Positions 46,751 through 58,640 of a stretch of DNA of 64,000 bases are shown here, piece by piece (position 1 is the stretch's first letter; every line of letters begins with the position of its first letter). Under the pieces are notes generated by a model, which was not told the origin of the DNA, did not search any database, and saw only the letters and a program-made list of their open reading frames with translations. The DNA lies in contig JACCGJ010020011.1 of assembly GCA_013407085.1 (NCBI GenBank), positions 124,001-188,000 of the forward strand. Reading direction: 5' to 3'. The position numbers and the translations under genes were made by a program. Source of the DNA: Atriophallophorus winterbourni (lineage: Eukaryota; Platyhelminthes; Trematoda; Plagiorchiida; Microphallidae).

Positions 46751-49080
46751 ATTATTTTTCGCATTATCAAACATGTTTCACGTAGAGCTTGATGTGCCTC
46801 AAAATGGAACACTGCGGACATATTTGTAACAGCATTGCAAATTAACGTGCGATATTTAACCGCAACGCTTGACAAGTGACACATATAGGTAAATATCTGC
46901 TATATTTCAGGTGTAAGTGAACAACATCCGACTGCATTGCAGGAAGCTAAATTCATCAACATACAATTAAAAGATGATTTTCAAAAGAAACTTGAATAAT
47001 GTCATTCGTAATTGCTTTGTTATTGGTACGCCCGCAACATATCGATGCGCATAGGAATAAATCGAATATTGCGGTGCTTTAAAATTTAGATTTAAATAAT
47101 ATGTAATTGCGTAATCGAAAATCTGTTTACCAGAGATTAACGTTAAACCATATAAAACCAGAATTTTTCACTTTGTAACAGCGCATTATTCTGATTCCAT
47201 TCCATTGTAGATTTCTAATGAATCTTTATTTTAGAGAAGGGATACTTGAAGATTACTGATGATACAATCTCATCACTCAAGTTATTTTAACAATGTTGCA
47301 AGTTTATGCATATATATAGTTTAAAAATGAAAACTAGCAAAGTTTGACACGTATACATCTAGCATATTCAGCTTCCGATTTTACTTCTGGAAACATTTTT
47401 TGAGATTTTAGTCGTTGCATTAATTAGCAACGGGTTATTATAAGTACATTTCAGTAACATTGAAGAAGTTACGAAACATAGAATTATGTCCTGTTTAGGG
47501 TAGATTATACTATTTTGTAAGAGGCGTACATTGAAGGATGACCGAATTTCCGATTGTAAATTATTTTAAATGTTTGCAATCAGGTAAACAAGCGAAATCA
47601 TCAAATGAATGTTAGCAAATTAAGAAAAAAAATGTTGAACCATCTGCTTTTGATCACATATTGAAAATTGATGCTATGGTTTTATGTCCTTTATTCTCAA
47701 AAGCTCGGTATAATCCAATCATAATATTGATCTCAATATCTGGAGATGAACATACTCATAAAAATTAACTAACCAGATATACATGTTTGAGATTCAAGCA
47801 TACATCTCACTAAATCTGACAACCAAGCAATGTTCAATTACCCTAAACGTTTCGCTAAATATGTCTAAGCTAATCGGGGAATCAACTTGCACACTGAACA
47901 TTTTACATCTATATCCTTGAAGCAATTGTTGGGGTTTTATCTCGATGCAAGTTATACATGAAAAGGTTCAGAGAAATTTGCATGACTGGTTTACAGCAGT
48001 ATTCGAATTTTTCTCGTCCAGTCTCGGAGAATTTTACATTTATGTTTCATGATTTATGCGGCGGGAAGTGCTATACGGTATTATTTTATGTTTTAGAAGA
48101 CTGAGTGTTTTCTGCCAAATCTCGCGGTGATAGAAAAAACGGTCATTTATTTTCTGATTCATACTCTTTAGCAGCCACAGGCTAGAATCGAATGGCTCCA
48201 AAATCTTGATCGTTTCAACTAAAGTGCAATAAAGTTTCGATTTATCATGATAGTAAATCTTGCGGCATGGTCAAGGACTGATGCAAAATTTGACCCTTTA
48301 ATTGTGATTAATTTTAGTTACGCATCTCATAATTTGCATTGTTTAAATTAGTTGCTATCTTGTAAATTATAAATGTATTTCAAAAACATATAATATGGTG
48401 ATTTTAAGTTGAATGGAATATGTTAGGTCGTATGGTTATGAGATTGTATGCATTAAAATCAACATTATTTGTACCAATTATATTTAAAAACATAACTTTG
48501 CAGAAATAAAGCTTTCAGAGATTCGTCAATCGAACAAAATTGAAATCCCAAGAATTTTCTGTTTAACAATATACCTGTTGCGGCGAATGCAATATAATAA
48601 CATCTCAAGTTGTCTGTATCTGGGCTGTGTGCACTCAACTGGCGTGGGATTACTATTATAATTTGTATATATCTTGTAAGTAAAAACATCAGTTTCGGAT
48701 AAGATGGTAAATCATTGCAAACTATCTTGTGATATTTACCCGCGAAGCTTGACAAGTGACATATATAGATTACTCTGTGCAATATTATAGGTGCAAGCGA
48801 TAATCCTTGAGTGATTTACGGGGAGCTCAATTTATAAACGAAGTTATATAAACGCTTATTTTCAAATAAAAATCGAATTTCGACATTATTAATAATTTTG
48901 TTTTCCGTAAGCATACAACAATAATATTCGTATAGAAATAAATTGAATATTACGCCTCTATGACATTTAGATTAAAATATTATGCAACTGGATAATCAAT
49001 AAATCTAGTTACCACAGTTTCACTGTAAATAACCTAAAATCATAATTTTTCACTTTGATTTTACATAAAGCTCTTGCGGT
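46750..49080. repeat. S block, copy 5, joined to the 22050-type segment
   Basis: 46750-48062 parallels 28905-30341, and 48064-49080 parallels 30342-31345, with the same internal junction. After 49080 it continues where B and C jump to a hammerhead fragment, so it shows the unrearranged state. Confidence 0.78.
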
Positions 49081-49620
49081 TGACAGTAAGTTCGAAAAAA
49101 ATAACAGTATTCTCTCCTGAATTCATTTTTTTGTGGATTTCAAAGAAATCTTTCTTTTTAGATGACGGATACCTGATGGCTAACCAGATGCCACGTGAGC
49201 AGATATTTTTTTCTCCACAAAATTGAACTGTTGAACCTACGTCTCCCATTTCAAATGTTATACATAACAAGTATACGTACAATACAAGTTACCACTATAT
49301 TAACTAGGTGAAATATATATTGTAAATATGCAAACATTAAGGTCGAGGATTCAGCTAGAACTCATAGCATTAGATTTTACCCAAGTGTACATTTTTGAGA
49401 TGATATTCGATGCTTAATTACATCTCAGTAACATAGATGATATTACAAGATATTAAATCATGTCATGTTAAGTGTAGAATATACTATTTTGTACGAGATG
49501 TACATTAAACGATACCTGAATTCCAGATTGTAAATTCCTCTAAATGATTGCAATCAGATAGACAATCGAAATCGTTAAATACTTGTCGCAGATTATTTAA
49601 CATTTTTTTTAAGTTGAACC
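49081..49620. repeat. Diverged S-type sequence
   Basis: GTTGACAGTAAGTTCG, TAGATGACGGATACCTGATG, then TTAAGTGTAGAATATACTAT, which matches 37010. No gene seen. Confidence 0.55.
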
Positions 49621-49906
49621 AACTGCACTTGCAGCACAAAGACGTTTGCAAAGTATATATGAAAGATCTTGGCATTAAACCCAAAAGTTGGAAAGAACTT
49701 GCTCGTGGTCGCTAACATTGAACGTATTGTGTAAAGGGTCGTGTGTAAGCTGGGGAGTATTAGTTGCAGATCTTGGATGCTGAATGCAGATTACGCAGCC
49801 ATCGTGCAACTGACGCCCTACAACCGAGTTTAACCTTTCGTTGCAAGCCCTGCGTCAGAGATTGTTCCTCCAGAATCGGATTGTCTAATCATTCAAAAAG
49901 CTGAAT
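49620..49906 (+). pseudogene. Decayed LINE ORF2 C-terminus with zinc knuckle
   Basis: Same tail as at 35790: MKDLGIKPKSWKELARGR in one frame, then, after frameshifts, a basic stretch and RCKPCVRDCSSRIGLSN-like residues. Here the codon GGATTGTCTAAT keeps IGLSN, which the 35790 copy has lost, so each copy preserves different parts of the original. Confidence 0.66.
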
Positions 49907-50530
49907 AACCTGAAAATGCATGACATTGTTATGTACATACATGGTCAAAATTGACCAAAGAAGGCCAACTTTAAAACGACACAGGCAATGTATTCCATAA
50001 TCCCCCAATGAAGAATGATTTCATTTAATCTTTTCATGATTTCTTTTTATGGAAAATTCGTTTACATCGTTCGAATTAGATAAAAATTTCAAAAATATTT
50101 TATGATGATTTCAAGTTAAATAAAATATTTTATTTAGTAATATTCTAACATTTAGCCACTAAAATAAATATAATTCATTCCTCATTTAGAGAAACATAAC
50201 GTCGTTAGAAAATAAGCTTTCAAATTTCCTAGCGACAACTACAAGTATTACAATGTATTATATTCGAATTAAAATTCAAAATATACTGTCGCTACGGTTC
50301 AAATGTATTATCATATTAGCATTTTAGACCAAATCATCTAAATCCGACATTAAATAAATCATTAACACATACACTATACAACTGGGTTTAAATTCCTCAT
50401 TTATGCACATAATCACGTCGTTAAATGTTAAAATTAAATTTAAAATAAATTTATATATCAACCATCGCAAACATAAACATCAAACAAATTTGACTTATTA
50501 TAACATTTCATTATTTTACAATATTCTCAC
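49907..50530. repeat. Z block, copy 4
   Basis: Partner of 36100-36700, differing at scattered positions and small indels. Confidence 0.75.
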
Positions 50531-51135
50531 ACCAACTGGTACAGCTCAAGGACAAACTGGCGGTGGGTTATCATTGATTTCTATCCTACGTATCACTGAC
50601 AACTATATTTTTATGGTTTAATTTATATGACACATTATTCCAACCTCATAAAAACGTCATAATTACAAAAGGTCATTTAACATCAAAGCATGTAATCCAC
50701 ATTTTTGTTTATTTTCAAAAAATGAAAAATATATGCATATATGTATGTGTGTTTACACTTATTAAATTATTTTCTCCACCTCAGTATCATTATTTTGGAA
50801 CAGAAAATAATTTCTCAGATAAACATGAATTTCACGTGCATTTGCGTTAAAAATCAGCGTAGAAATTATACAAAAATTAGCACAATTATTGTGTTTATTC
50901 ACATTATTTTTCACGTGATTTTCTTCAACTAACAGCTGCAGCTGCAATATCATCCACTGGTGCGTTGTCGATAAAGTTCATAACATAATTAATTAGAATG
51001 TATTGTAGTGCTAACATCCCCATCCCTTACACACCATTACGGATTTGTGGATGTTCGCCGTCAGCAGGTGGAGACACTATGATTAGGTTCATTCCAATTT
51101 TAGTGAAACATAACTAGAAATTAAGCTTTCAATGT
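50530..51135 (-). repeat. Hammerhead-repeat block, copy 8
   Basis: CACACCAACTGGTACAGCTC, then TGGAACAGAAAATAATTTCT, the decayed core at 51025-51075, and a TA array. Partner of 37880-38480. Confidence 0.78.
51025..51075 (-). ncRNA. Hammerhead-like relic, copy 8
   Basis: CUGAUGA reads CUGCUGA and GAAA reads CAAA. Predicted inactive; recognised only through its relatives. Confidence 0.3.
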
Positions 51136-51144
51136 TTATATATA

Positions 51145-51181
<37 letters not shown>
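51136..51181. repeat. (TA)n microsatellite, interrupted
   Basis: TA array with one TTTA interruption, in the same place as 38481-38533. Confidence 0.93.
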
Positions 51182-51183
<2 letters not shown>

Positions 51184-51700
51184 CCATTGTAATATGATAA
51201 TTTTTCAGCTTGTCTGAACTAATCGATAAAATTAGATGTCCAGTGGCATTTATGTCGTACGTTTCGTTTTGTCGAAACATATGAAAGTGATATAGATATA
51301 CACAAGTCGCGCTTGTATGCCACTGTGGAATGAGGCTGGTACGACCAACCTGTTTAATCACATGTGTCCAAACACATGTTTAATGGGGATAAACCCATAA
51401 CCATGACAAAAATATTTAATTGCATGCATTTCCATCACACAGCCACAATGACCGGTTCCGTGCTGTTTGTAATCATCGAGTAGGGACAGTAAGATCAGTT
51501 TCCGCATGTGCTTGAAACGGCGGAGGAATGGTTAACAAGTGGAGCTTGCATGCAACTGTAGGATATGGCTAGTGCGACCAACCCGTTCAATCATATCTGT
51601 TCGAACACACCTTTTTATACCTGAAACTATAAACAAGACCTTTACATTCTGTATTTCTGCAAATACTGAAGTTTCTGAATTTCATAATTAATTAGCCAAA
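51182..51700. repeat. Paired sub-repeats with hammerhead relic
   Basis: Start of a T block (GTATGCCACTGTGGAATGAG at about 51317; GCATGCAACTGTAGGATATG at about 51548). Between them, 51438-51490 aligns with the hammerhead region of the main repeat: on the minus strand a CGATGA, then AAACAGCACG, GGAACCGGTC. The pair thus looks like two diverged monomers, each with its own core. Confidence 0.6.
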
Positions 51701-52729
51701 AAATTACATCTCATCCTTAAAAAGATACAACTTAAGACGAATTTGTATTAATATAACATTTCATTATTCAAAAAATCATAAACGGCATCTACAGATACAT
51801 AATCACGATAACTAATAAATTATTTTCTTCGTTTTATATGATGAAATTCTTTTAAAAACTGTATTCATGCAATTACAGACTTTTCTATATATCATATTTA
51901 TTAAAATAATAAACGAATTCGAATTATTATAGAATTTTATTATTTTTCAACATTCACAAACCTGCAGCTTCAACATTAACTAGCTGTTCATTGATAATAA
52001 TATTTTTACTTACGTATCAATAATAAATATATTTTTATGGTTTTCTAATTATAAGGCATTAATATAACTACATTACAAACATGATTTTAAAACAGAATAT
52101 CTTAACATTTTTGTACATATCTACTCTCTTTCAACGGTGATTTACTTAAACAAACCACTACAGATTCACAACCACCTCGAGGTAAGTTACCGATACGGTT
52201 TTAATGACGTATTATAATACTTATATATTATTTCATAATTTTTTCAGAATATTTAACTATAATACAACAACTATTTAGCAAAGTTAATCACTTTCCACAA
52301 AAACAATGTTATTCTTTGCAATTTTAATGAAACATAACTTCGCTAGATATTGAGCTTTCAGAGATTTGTATCCCAAACAAAGTTAATATCTTAACAATGT
52401 TCTGTTCAACAATATAACAGTTGCAGCGATTGCAATGTAATAACATTTCAACCTGTCTGAACAAATCGCATAAGATTAAATGTCCCGTGGCGAATATTTT
52501 GCGATACATTTGATGCGAAATTTGAAACGGTTATAAAGTAAATTATTATCCGGAAAACTTCGAACAAGATATTTAAATTCTGTATTAATGCAAATACTGA
52601 GGAATCTAGATTTCATTATTATTTATCGAAAAAAACACGGCAAAAGCTAAACGTAATGACGAATTTCAACAAACTGCTACAGGTGCAACAGAATGGACTG
52701 GTACGCTATCGATAAAAAAAATTTTCTAA
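51700..52729. repeat. Old, strongly diverged hammerhead-repeat/Z sequence
   Basis: Echoes of the repeat in order: AACCTGCAGCTTCAACATTA, AAACATAACTTCGCTAGATA, GTTGCAGCGATTGCAATGTA, TTAAATGTCCCGTGGCG, ACTTCGAACAAGATATTTAA. Far more decayed than copies to the left. No gene seen. Confidence 0.5.
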
Positions 52730-54265
52730 TCTATCTATAATACTTATTTAAAGTATTCATAAATGTTTTGAAATATTTAACTATAATACAAAAATGATTT
52801 AGTAATTTAAATCCCTCTTCATGGAAACAAGATACTTTCCTACGCATTTGTTAAAAAATGTAATACAAATTAACTAATAATTCCAAAATTAAACGCTCGC
52901 GCTTTAATAATTCCCCGTTTTACACAAATCACAACGAACATTTGATATTTTCCATTAATGATCAGCAATAGAAATGCATCAGTTTATTGATGCAAAACAT
53001 AGATCCATATGATATTACAAGATTTACTATTTTTAGATAGAACAATCGTTTTTAACTATGATTTATTTTATTCAACGTTTTGTGAAACACTATATACACA
53101 TGTCTTTTCATAACATGAAAAAGAATTTCATCTGACCTGAAGAGCAGTTCTAATGCTGGTCTACTGAATACCTTCACCCTACTTCTATAGCGTTGTTTTT
53201 GATGCATCGGTTTGGACTACAGAATAAAAAAAAACATTTTTACAAAACATTTATACATAGCTGGATTTTAAATTAGTATATCGACCATTGTACAGACTGA
53301 AATGGCGGCACTAGAGTTATGCATTACTTGTAATTGACCGTACGAGAACATTATCTTGAACTCCCTTCTTTGGAGTTACTTTGTAATCATCGTCTGCAAA
53401 CTGGAGAATAGCAGACACTTCTCAATTGTCAATTATGCACCAATTGCTTATAGTCCGATTAATGCTCATAGTGCTGCGGTAAATAATGTTTCTTCCGAAG
53501 CTGATTGTTTATTCGTTCTAAGACAATCACGTGCATATGATCTGCAACCATAGTCGACATCGAATGAAATAAACCAGCAAAAAATATGTAATTTTAGACA
53601 TGGGAATATATGAACAAATATCATGAAATCGAAAATTGTTCTCAAATGACGATGCTGTTAAAAATGTATAGGGTGAAATCTGAACGGCATTTGATTTACA
53701 CAATAATTTTTAGTTAAATTTAATTTTGGAGATTAAAATGGTGTAAGAATTTGTAACAATATTGCTTTCTTTGCGCAATCTGTATTCACAAAAATTGCAT
53801 ATATTTCTGAAAATAATTTAATCGACATTGTGAAGATTAGATGAAAATAGTTATGTGAGATAATTTTTTGAACGTAATCTATTTGTATGTTCATTATAAA
53901 GGGAGTAAGAAAACAAAAGGTATGTCTTTTGCCGGAAATCCACGTTTCACTTTGTATTAGTAACCATATCCCAATTTTTTGTGAGGTGTGTGCTAAATGT
54001 TTCCCTCAGGTTAATCAAATCTCGGTCACTTGGCATATCTCTTCTACCTTGTTTGCTTTACGTGTAGATCCAGCGAGTGTTTGTTAATCATTAAACCATC
54101 AAACGTATGTGGTTGTTGATCAGCATGTATGCCAACTGTTGTATGCTCACCATTTATCAAAGCCCCATCTATTTGCAAAGCTGAATAATTTAGCTCCGCC
54201 ACCGTTATGAGTTGAACGGTTTTCAGACAATTCTCGGAATCTGTTAGAACATTCTCATCATGAGA
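52730..54265. repeat. 1.5-kb duplicated block, copy 1
   Basis: Matches 56640-58190 at an offset of about 3900 bases. Landmarks: AAAAATGATTTAGTAATTTA, TCATCTGACCTGAAGAGCAG, GAAATGGCGGCACTAGAGTT, TTAATCATTAAACCATCAAA. Not related to the block types to the left. Small frames at 53356 and 53887 are broken in the other copy. Confidence 0.85.
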
Positions 54266-54322
54266 GACACAAACTCGTGAACCGCTTATGGTTCGGCACG
54301 TCAGTGGCTTGTATTCAATAAT
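54044..54322 (-). other. Open frame conserved between duplicated blocks
   Basis: Minus-strand frame open for about 92 codons between stops, without a strong ATG, so it is either an exon or an old coding fragment. The other copy (57960 to about 58190) is open in the same frame over about 73 codons and stops at the same place. Differences are mostly conservative: ENVLTDSENCLKTVQL against DNVLQDSENFLKTLQL. Residues include ALQIDGALINGEHTTVGIHA and PHTFDGLMINKH. I do not recognise the family. Conservation could also be the passive result of recent duplication. Confidence 0.35.
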
Positions 54323-54660
54323 TTACACAGATTTTACAGATATATTGAAATGTTCTGCACCAATTCATAGGCGTGCAATTCTCTTTCATATTTTATGATA
54401 ATTTTCGCATTCATTGAGTTGAGCCGGCTAATTTACGTATAAGCCGCAATAAAAAATGCTGGATCAATACATTAACCACTTTTGACCGCTTGCTCAACTA
54501 TGCCCTAAATTGTATTATTCATATACACAAAAGCACCCAGTCTATAGGCTTATTGCAAAGAACCACGTTGTTTAAATATCTTATCGCAATGTGATTCTTG
54601 GCCAAGCGATCGAGGCGCTTATAAATGACATATATATTGTGATGCGCTTATCCCTATCCT

Positions 54661-54712
54661 TTACAAACCAATAGCGGTTTCTGGCTGCTTGCTGTCATCA
54701 GGTGAAGACAGT
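54661..54712 (-). ncRNA. Hammerhead-like motif, tandem copy a
   Basis: CUGAUGA, GAAA and UA kept; stem III broken because GGU reads GCU. Stem II loop differs (AGC...GCC). Predicted weak or inactive. Confidence 0.4.
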
Positions 54713-54898
54713 AAGATAAGGTTAAATCAGCTTTGAAATAGTGGTAAATTGCTAAACAAAGTTAAAATTTCAAGCCACTCTTTTAGAAGGTACTTACAAC
54801 AAACACGACGCTGACAAACAGAAACACAGTGATTCCTCAACAAGCGCTGAGGTACATATAAATGACCAATATAATGTGTTGCTCAAATTCTCATCTCT

Positions 54899-54950
54899 TA
54901 CACATCACGACCGGATTATGGCGTTTTGCCGTCATCAGGTGGATACAGTA
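54899..54950 (-). ncRNA. Hammerhead-like motif, tandem copy b
   Basis: CUGAUGA kept and stem II extends to three pairs (GGC with GCC, loop AAAAC), the strongest stem II in the set. The GAAA box reads UAAU and the cleavage site CG, so activity is unlikely. Confidence 0.4.
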
Positions 54951-54999
54951 AGATCAGCATCGGTATTCCTTGAAATGGTGTCGACGTGGTAAATAAGAG

Positions 55000-55830
55000 C
55001 GTCGAGCGCTTGGCGAATAAAAAATTTGTCAATCAATATTTGAACATCGTTTTTCTTAGTGAGTACATTATACACCAGTGACATAATTATATAACATTTC
55101 AACACATTGTCACTGTTTCAAGACTAAATGAAGCAGATCATACTTTCTTTATCTATATCACGTTTGCCCCAGTTATCACTTTGATCTGATTTTTATTCGA
55201 TAAGTTACAAATTGGTACGATTGAAGCCCTCATCAAGCAATGCCTTTTTGCTGGATTGCATATCGGTCGATAGCTGCTTCTAATTATTTCATCGCCCAAG
55301 CCTTTCTAGTGCAATTTATAGAAAACCCGAATTATCACGCAATTGCATTGTTGTCGTCCGAGGTTCATGTGTTTCCCGATCGTGATTAATACCAGAGCTT
55401 GGGGTTAAGCATATCATCAGAAATCTCGTGAATGGCATTCAACGCTAATGCGCTTGACATTTTTTAATAAGTCCGTAAATCGTATGGGATATGCGATCAA
55501 TTAGTATAATAATTAAAACACATTAAGAGAAATTCCTTTATCTCACAGCAAATGATTTTGTGGGTCGGATTATTACATTGTTCATAACAAATCTTTTAAT
55601 CCGCAAAACTTCCGACCATTTTTCTTTGTGAACTCCAAAAGTCATCATAAACTTACGAAGTATAATTAATTAATAACTACTCAACAATAAATGCATTCTC
55701 TTCCTATTTGCATTCGAACTAAATATATTTTACATTTTATATACGAATGATTACTATAACCTTACGCTTATCATAATTTTCGTTCAGAAAAGAAAGGTAA
55801 GATAATTTTTTCCAAATATTTCAATCGATC
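55000..55830. other. No recognised feature
   Basis: AT-rich sequence without a long frame or a match that I can see elsewhere in the window. Confidence 0.6.
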
Positions 55831-56240
55831 CAGAAGGGAGATTGTTCTGTAATTGTTACATTTTCCAGCCACACTAAAGTAACAATGGATGAAGAGGCTG
55901 TTTTATTGCTGTTTTGCAGCATTTAATGAGATCAGGTGAAATTCTTGAGTCATCGGCGGCATTCGAAGTTGCAACACGGTCGATCCGCCTATTGAGATCA
56001 TCAAATGTAGGGAGCATCTAGATGTTCACAGCTTTACAACTGCTCATCATTTTCATTTGCATACGGTAAAACAGTGGTGTCCTTGCTTCCTTCATCCTTC
56101 TACCTGCTGGGTTTTGTCAGCAATCGAACTCACACTAAACAAACATAAAGGAAGTCGTTTAAACTTTTATTTGGGGGAATAACTTCTTAATGCCATCATA
56201 CATGCCGTTATTATTTCCACTATAAAAATATATATGTATT
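55830..56240 (-). pseudogene. Ghost of the RTE-like LINE (linker and RT start)
   Basis: Nucleotide-level match to 42850-43290: GAAGGGAGATTGTTCTGTAA for GAAGAGAGATTCCTTTGTAA, GCATTTAATGAGATCAGGTG for GCATTTGATGAGCTCAGGTG, and CCATCATACATGCCGTTATT for CCATCATACATACCGTGAAA. All frames are destroyed. Confidence 0.7.
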
Positions 56241-58640
56241 CTGCAAGATTAAATAGTTTCCAGATCTTTTACAGCTGTTTCCGCTTTTGTTCAGTTAAAC
56301 ATATACTATTGAAATTCATTTTTCAATTATAATTTTTCTAAATATTTCGTGATTGTTATCATGCTTTCAAAAAATTCACACAATTATCAATAATTAGCTA
56401 TTTGCCACTAATTCAAAATGCTCAAAGAGATTTGAGATTCACCTAAATACGTCTAGTCAACCTACGCGTTGCATAGCCAATATTATCACCTTCAGAATTA
56501 TTTGCTGATTGAGCGAATCGATCACATTTGTGTACATATAATGTCGAAACTTTCGTGCAAGAGGTAAGGAAGCAAGCTATGTTTGTCAAACCGTTAGCCC
56601 ATACATACGTTTCCGATAAAGTTTTCATAACCTATCTTTAGTACTTATTAAATGGATTCGTAAATATTTTAAAATATTTAACTACAATTCAAAAATGATT
56701 TAGTAATTTAAATCACTTCCCATAAAAACAAGAAACCTTCCTACGCATTTGTTAAAAAATGCAATACAAATTAACTAATAATTCCAAAATTAAACGCTCG
56801 CTCTTTAATAATTCCCAGTTTTACACAACTCAGAACGAACATTTCATATTTTCCATTAATGATCAGCGATAGAAATTCATCAGTTCATTATTATAAAACT
56901 TAGATCCATATTATAATACACGTATTAAAATTTATTTAGATAAAACATTCATTTTTTAACTATTATATTTTTTTAACGTTTTGTGAAACACTATATACGC
57001 ATGTGTTTGTATAACATGAAAACGAATTTCATCTGACCTGAAGAGCAGTTCTAATGCTGGTCTACTGAATACCTTCACCCTACGTCTATAGCGTTGCTTT
57101 TGATGCATCGGTCTTGACTACAGAATAGAAAATAACATTTTTACAAAACATTTATACATAGCTGAATTTTAAATTAGTTTATCGACCATTGTGCAGACTG
57201 AAATGGCGGCACTAGAGTTATGCATTACTTGTAATTGACACGACGAGAACATTATCTCAAACGCTCACTTTGAAGTCAATTTGTAATCATCGTCTGCAAG
57301 CTGCAGAATGACAGATGCTTCTCAATTGTCAATTATGCAACAGCTGCTTATAGTCCGACTAATGCTCGTAGTGCTGCAAGAAACATTGTTTCTTCTACAG
57401 CTGATTGTTTTTCCGTTCTAAAACATGTCATGCATTGAACAATCATGTGCTTATGATCTGCAACCATATTCGACATTGAATGAAATAAACGAGCTAAAAT
57501 ATCTAATTTCAAACATGGCAATATATAAACTAATAAAATGGAATCAAATATTGTTCTCAAATGACGATGCTGTTAAAAGTGTATAGGGTAAAAATTTGAA
57601 CGGTATTTGCTTTACACCATAATATTTAATTAAGTTAAATATTGGAAATTAAAATGTTTTTAGAATGTTTTTTAATATTGCTTTCTTTGCGCAAATGTTA
57701 TTCATAAGAAATTGATATATTTCTGAAAATTATTTAATCGACATTGTAAACATTAGATATAAATAGTTGTGAGATAAATTGTTTAGCGAAGTCCATTTGT
57801 TTCTTCATTATAAAGGGTTATTAGGCAGAATCCAAAGTATGTCTTTTGTCGGAAATCCACGTTTCACTTTGTAGTAGATATTGTAACCCATTTTTTGTGA
57901 GGTGTGGGCAAAATGTTTCCCTCAGGTTAATCAAATCTTGTTCACTTGGCATATGTCTTCTACATGGTTTGCTCAACGTGTAGATCCAGCGCGTGTTTGT
58001 TAATCATTAAACCATCAAACGTATGTGGTTGTTGATCAGCATGTATGCCAACTGTTATATGCTCACCATTTATCAAAGCCCCATCTATTTGCAAAGCTGA
58101 ATATTTTAGCTCCGCCACCGTTATGAGTTGAAGGGTTTTCAGAAAATTCTCGGAATCTTGTAGAACATTGTCATCATCAGAGACGTTTAATGTGTGGTTG
58201 TGGGATTAACTTTCCTAATTCCATCATACATGCCGTTATAATTTCCAGTATAACAATATATATGTATTCTGCAAGATTAAATAGTTCCCAGATCTTTTGA
58301 AGCTATTTGCGCCTTTGATCAGTTAAACATATATTATTGACCATCGTTTTGAAATTATAATTATTCTAAATATTTCGTGATTGTTATCATGCCTTCAAAC
58401 CGTTCACACTATTATTATTAATTAACTATTTGCCGCTAATTCAAAATACCCAAAGAGATTTGAGATTCACCTAAATTCGTTTAGTCAACCTACGCGTTGC
58501 ATAGCCAACATTATCACTTTCAATATTATATGCAGATTAAGCGAATCGATCACATTTTGGCAGAGATAAAATTTCGTGCAAAAGTTAACGAAGACAGCCA
58601 TGTTGGTCAAACCGTAATCCCGTACAGAAAATTTGTTTCA
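56180..58640. repeat. Tandem structure A-B-A' with period of about 2 kb
   Basis: Segment A (56180-56620) recurs as A' (58205-58635), and B between them (56640-58190) is the copy of 52730-54265. A starts inside the LINE ghost (CCATCATACATGCCGTTATT). Shared words in A and A': TATATGTATTCTGCAAGATT, TATTTCGTGATTGTTATCAT, CCTACGCGTTGCATAGCCAA. This is a partial tandem duplication of an A+B unit. Confidence 0.82.

Larger units (their letters stand above)
54590..55000 (-). repeat. Tandem pair of hammerhead monomers, about 237-bp period
   Basis: Two head-to-tail copies of a short unit. Shared parts: a GCGCTTATAAATGACATATA / ATATAAATGACCAATATAAT segment, a region before TTACA, the core, and AGTAAGATAAGG / AGTAAGATCAGC after it. 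The CTGATGA boxes lie 237 bases apart (54695 and 54932). This gives the monomer length directly. Confidence 0.65.
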
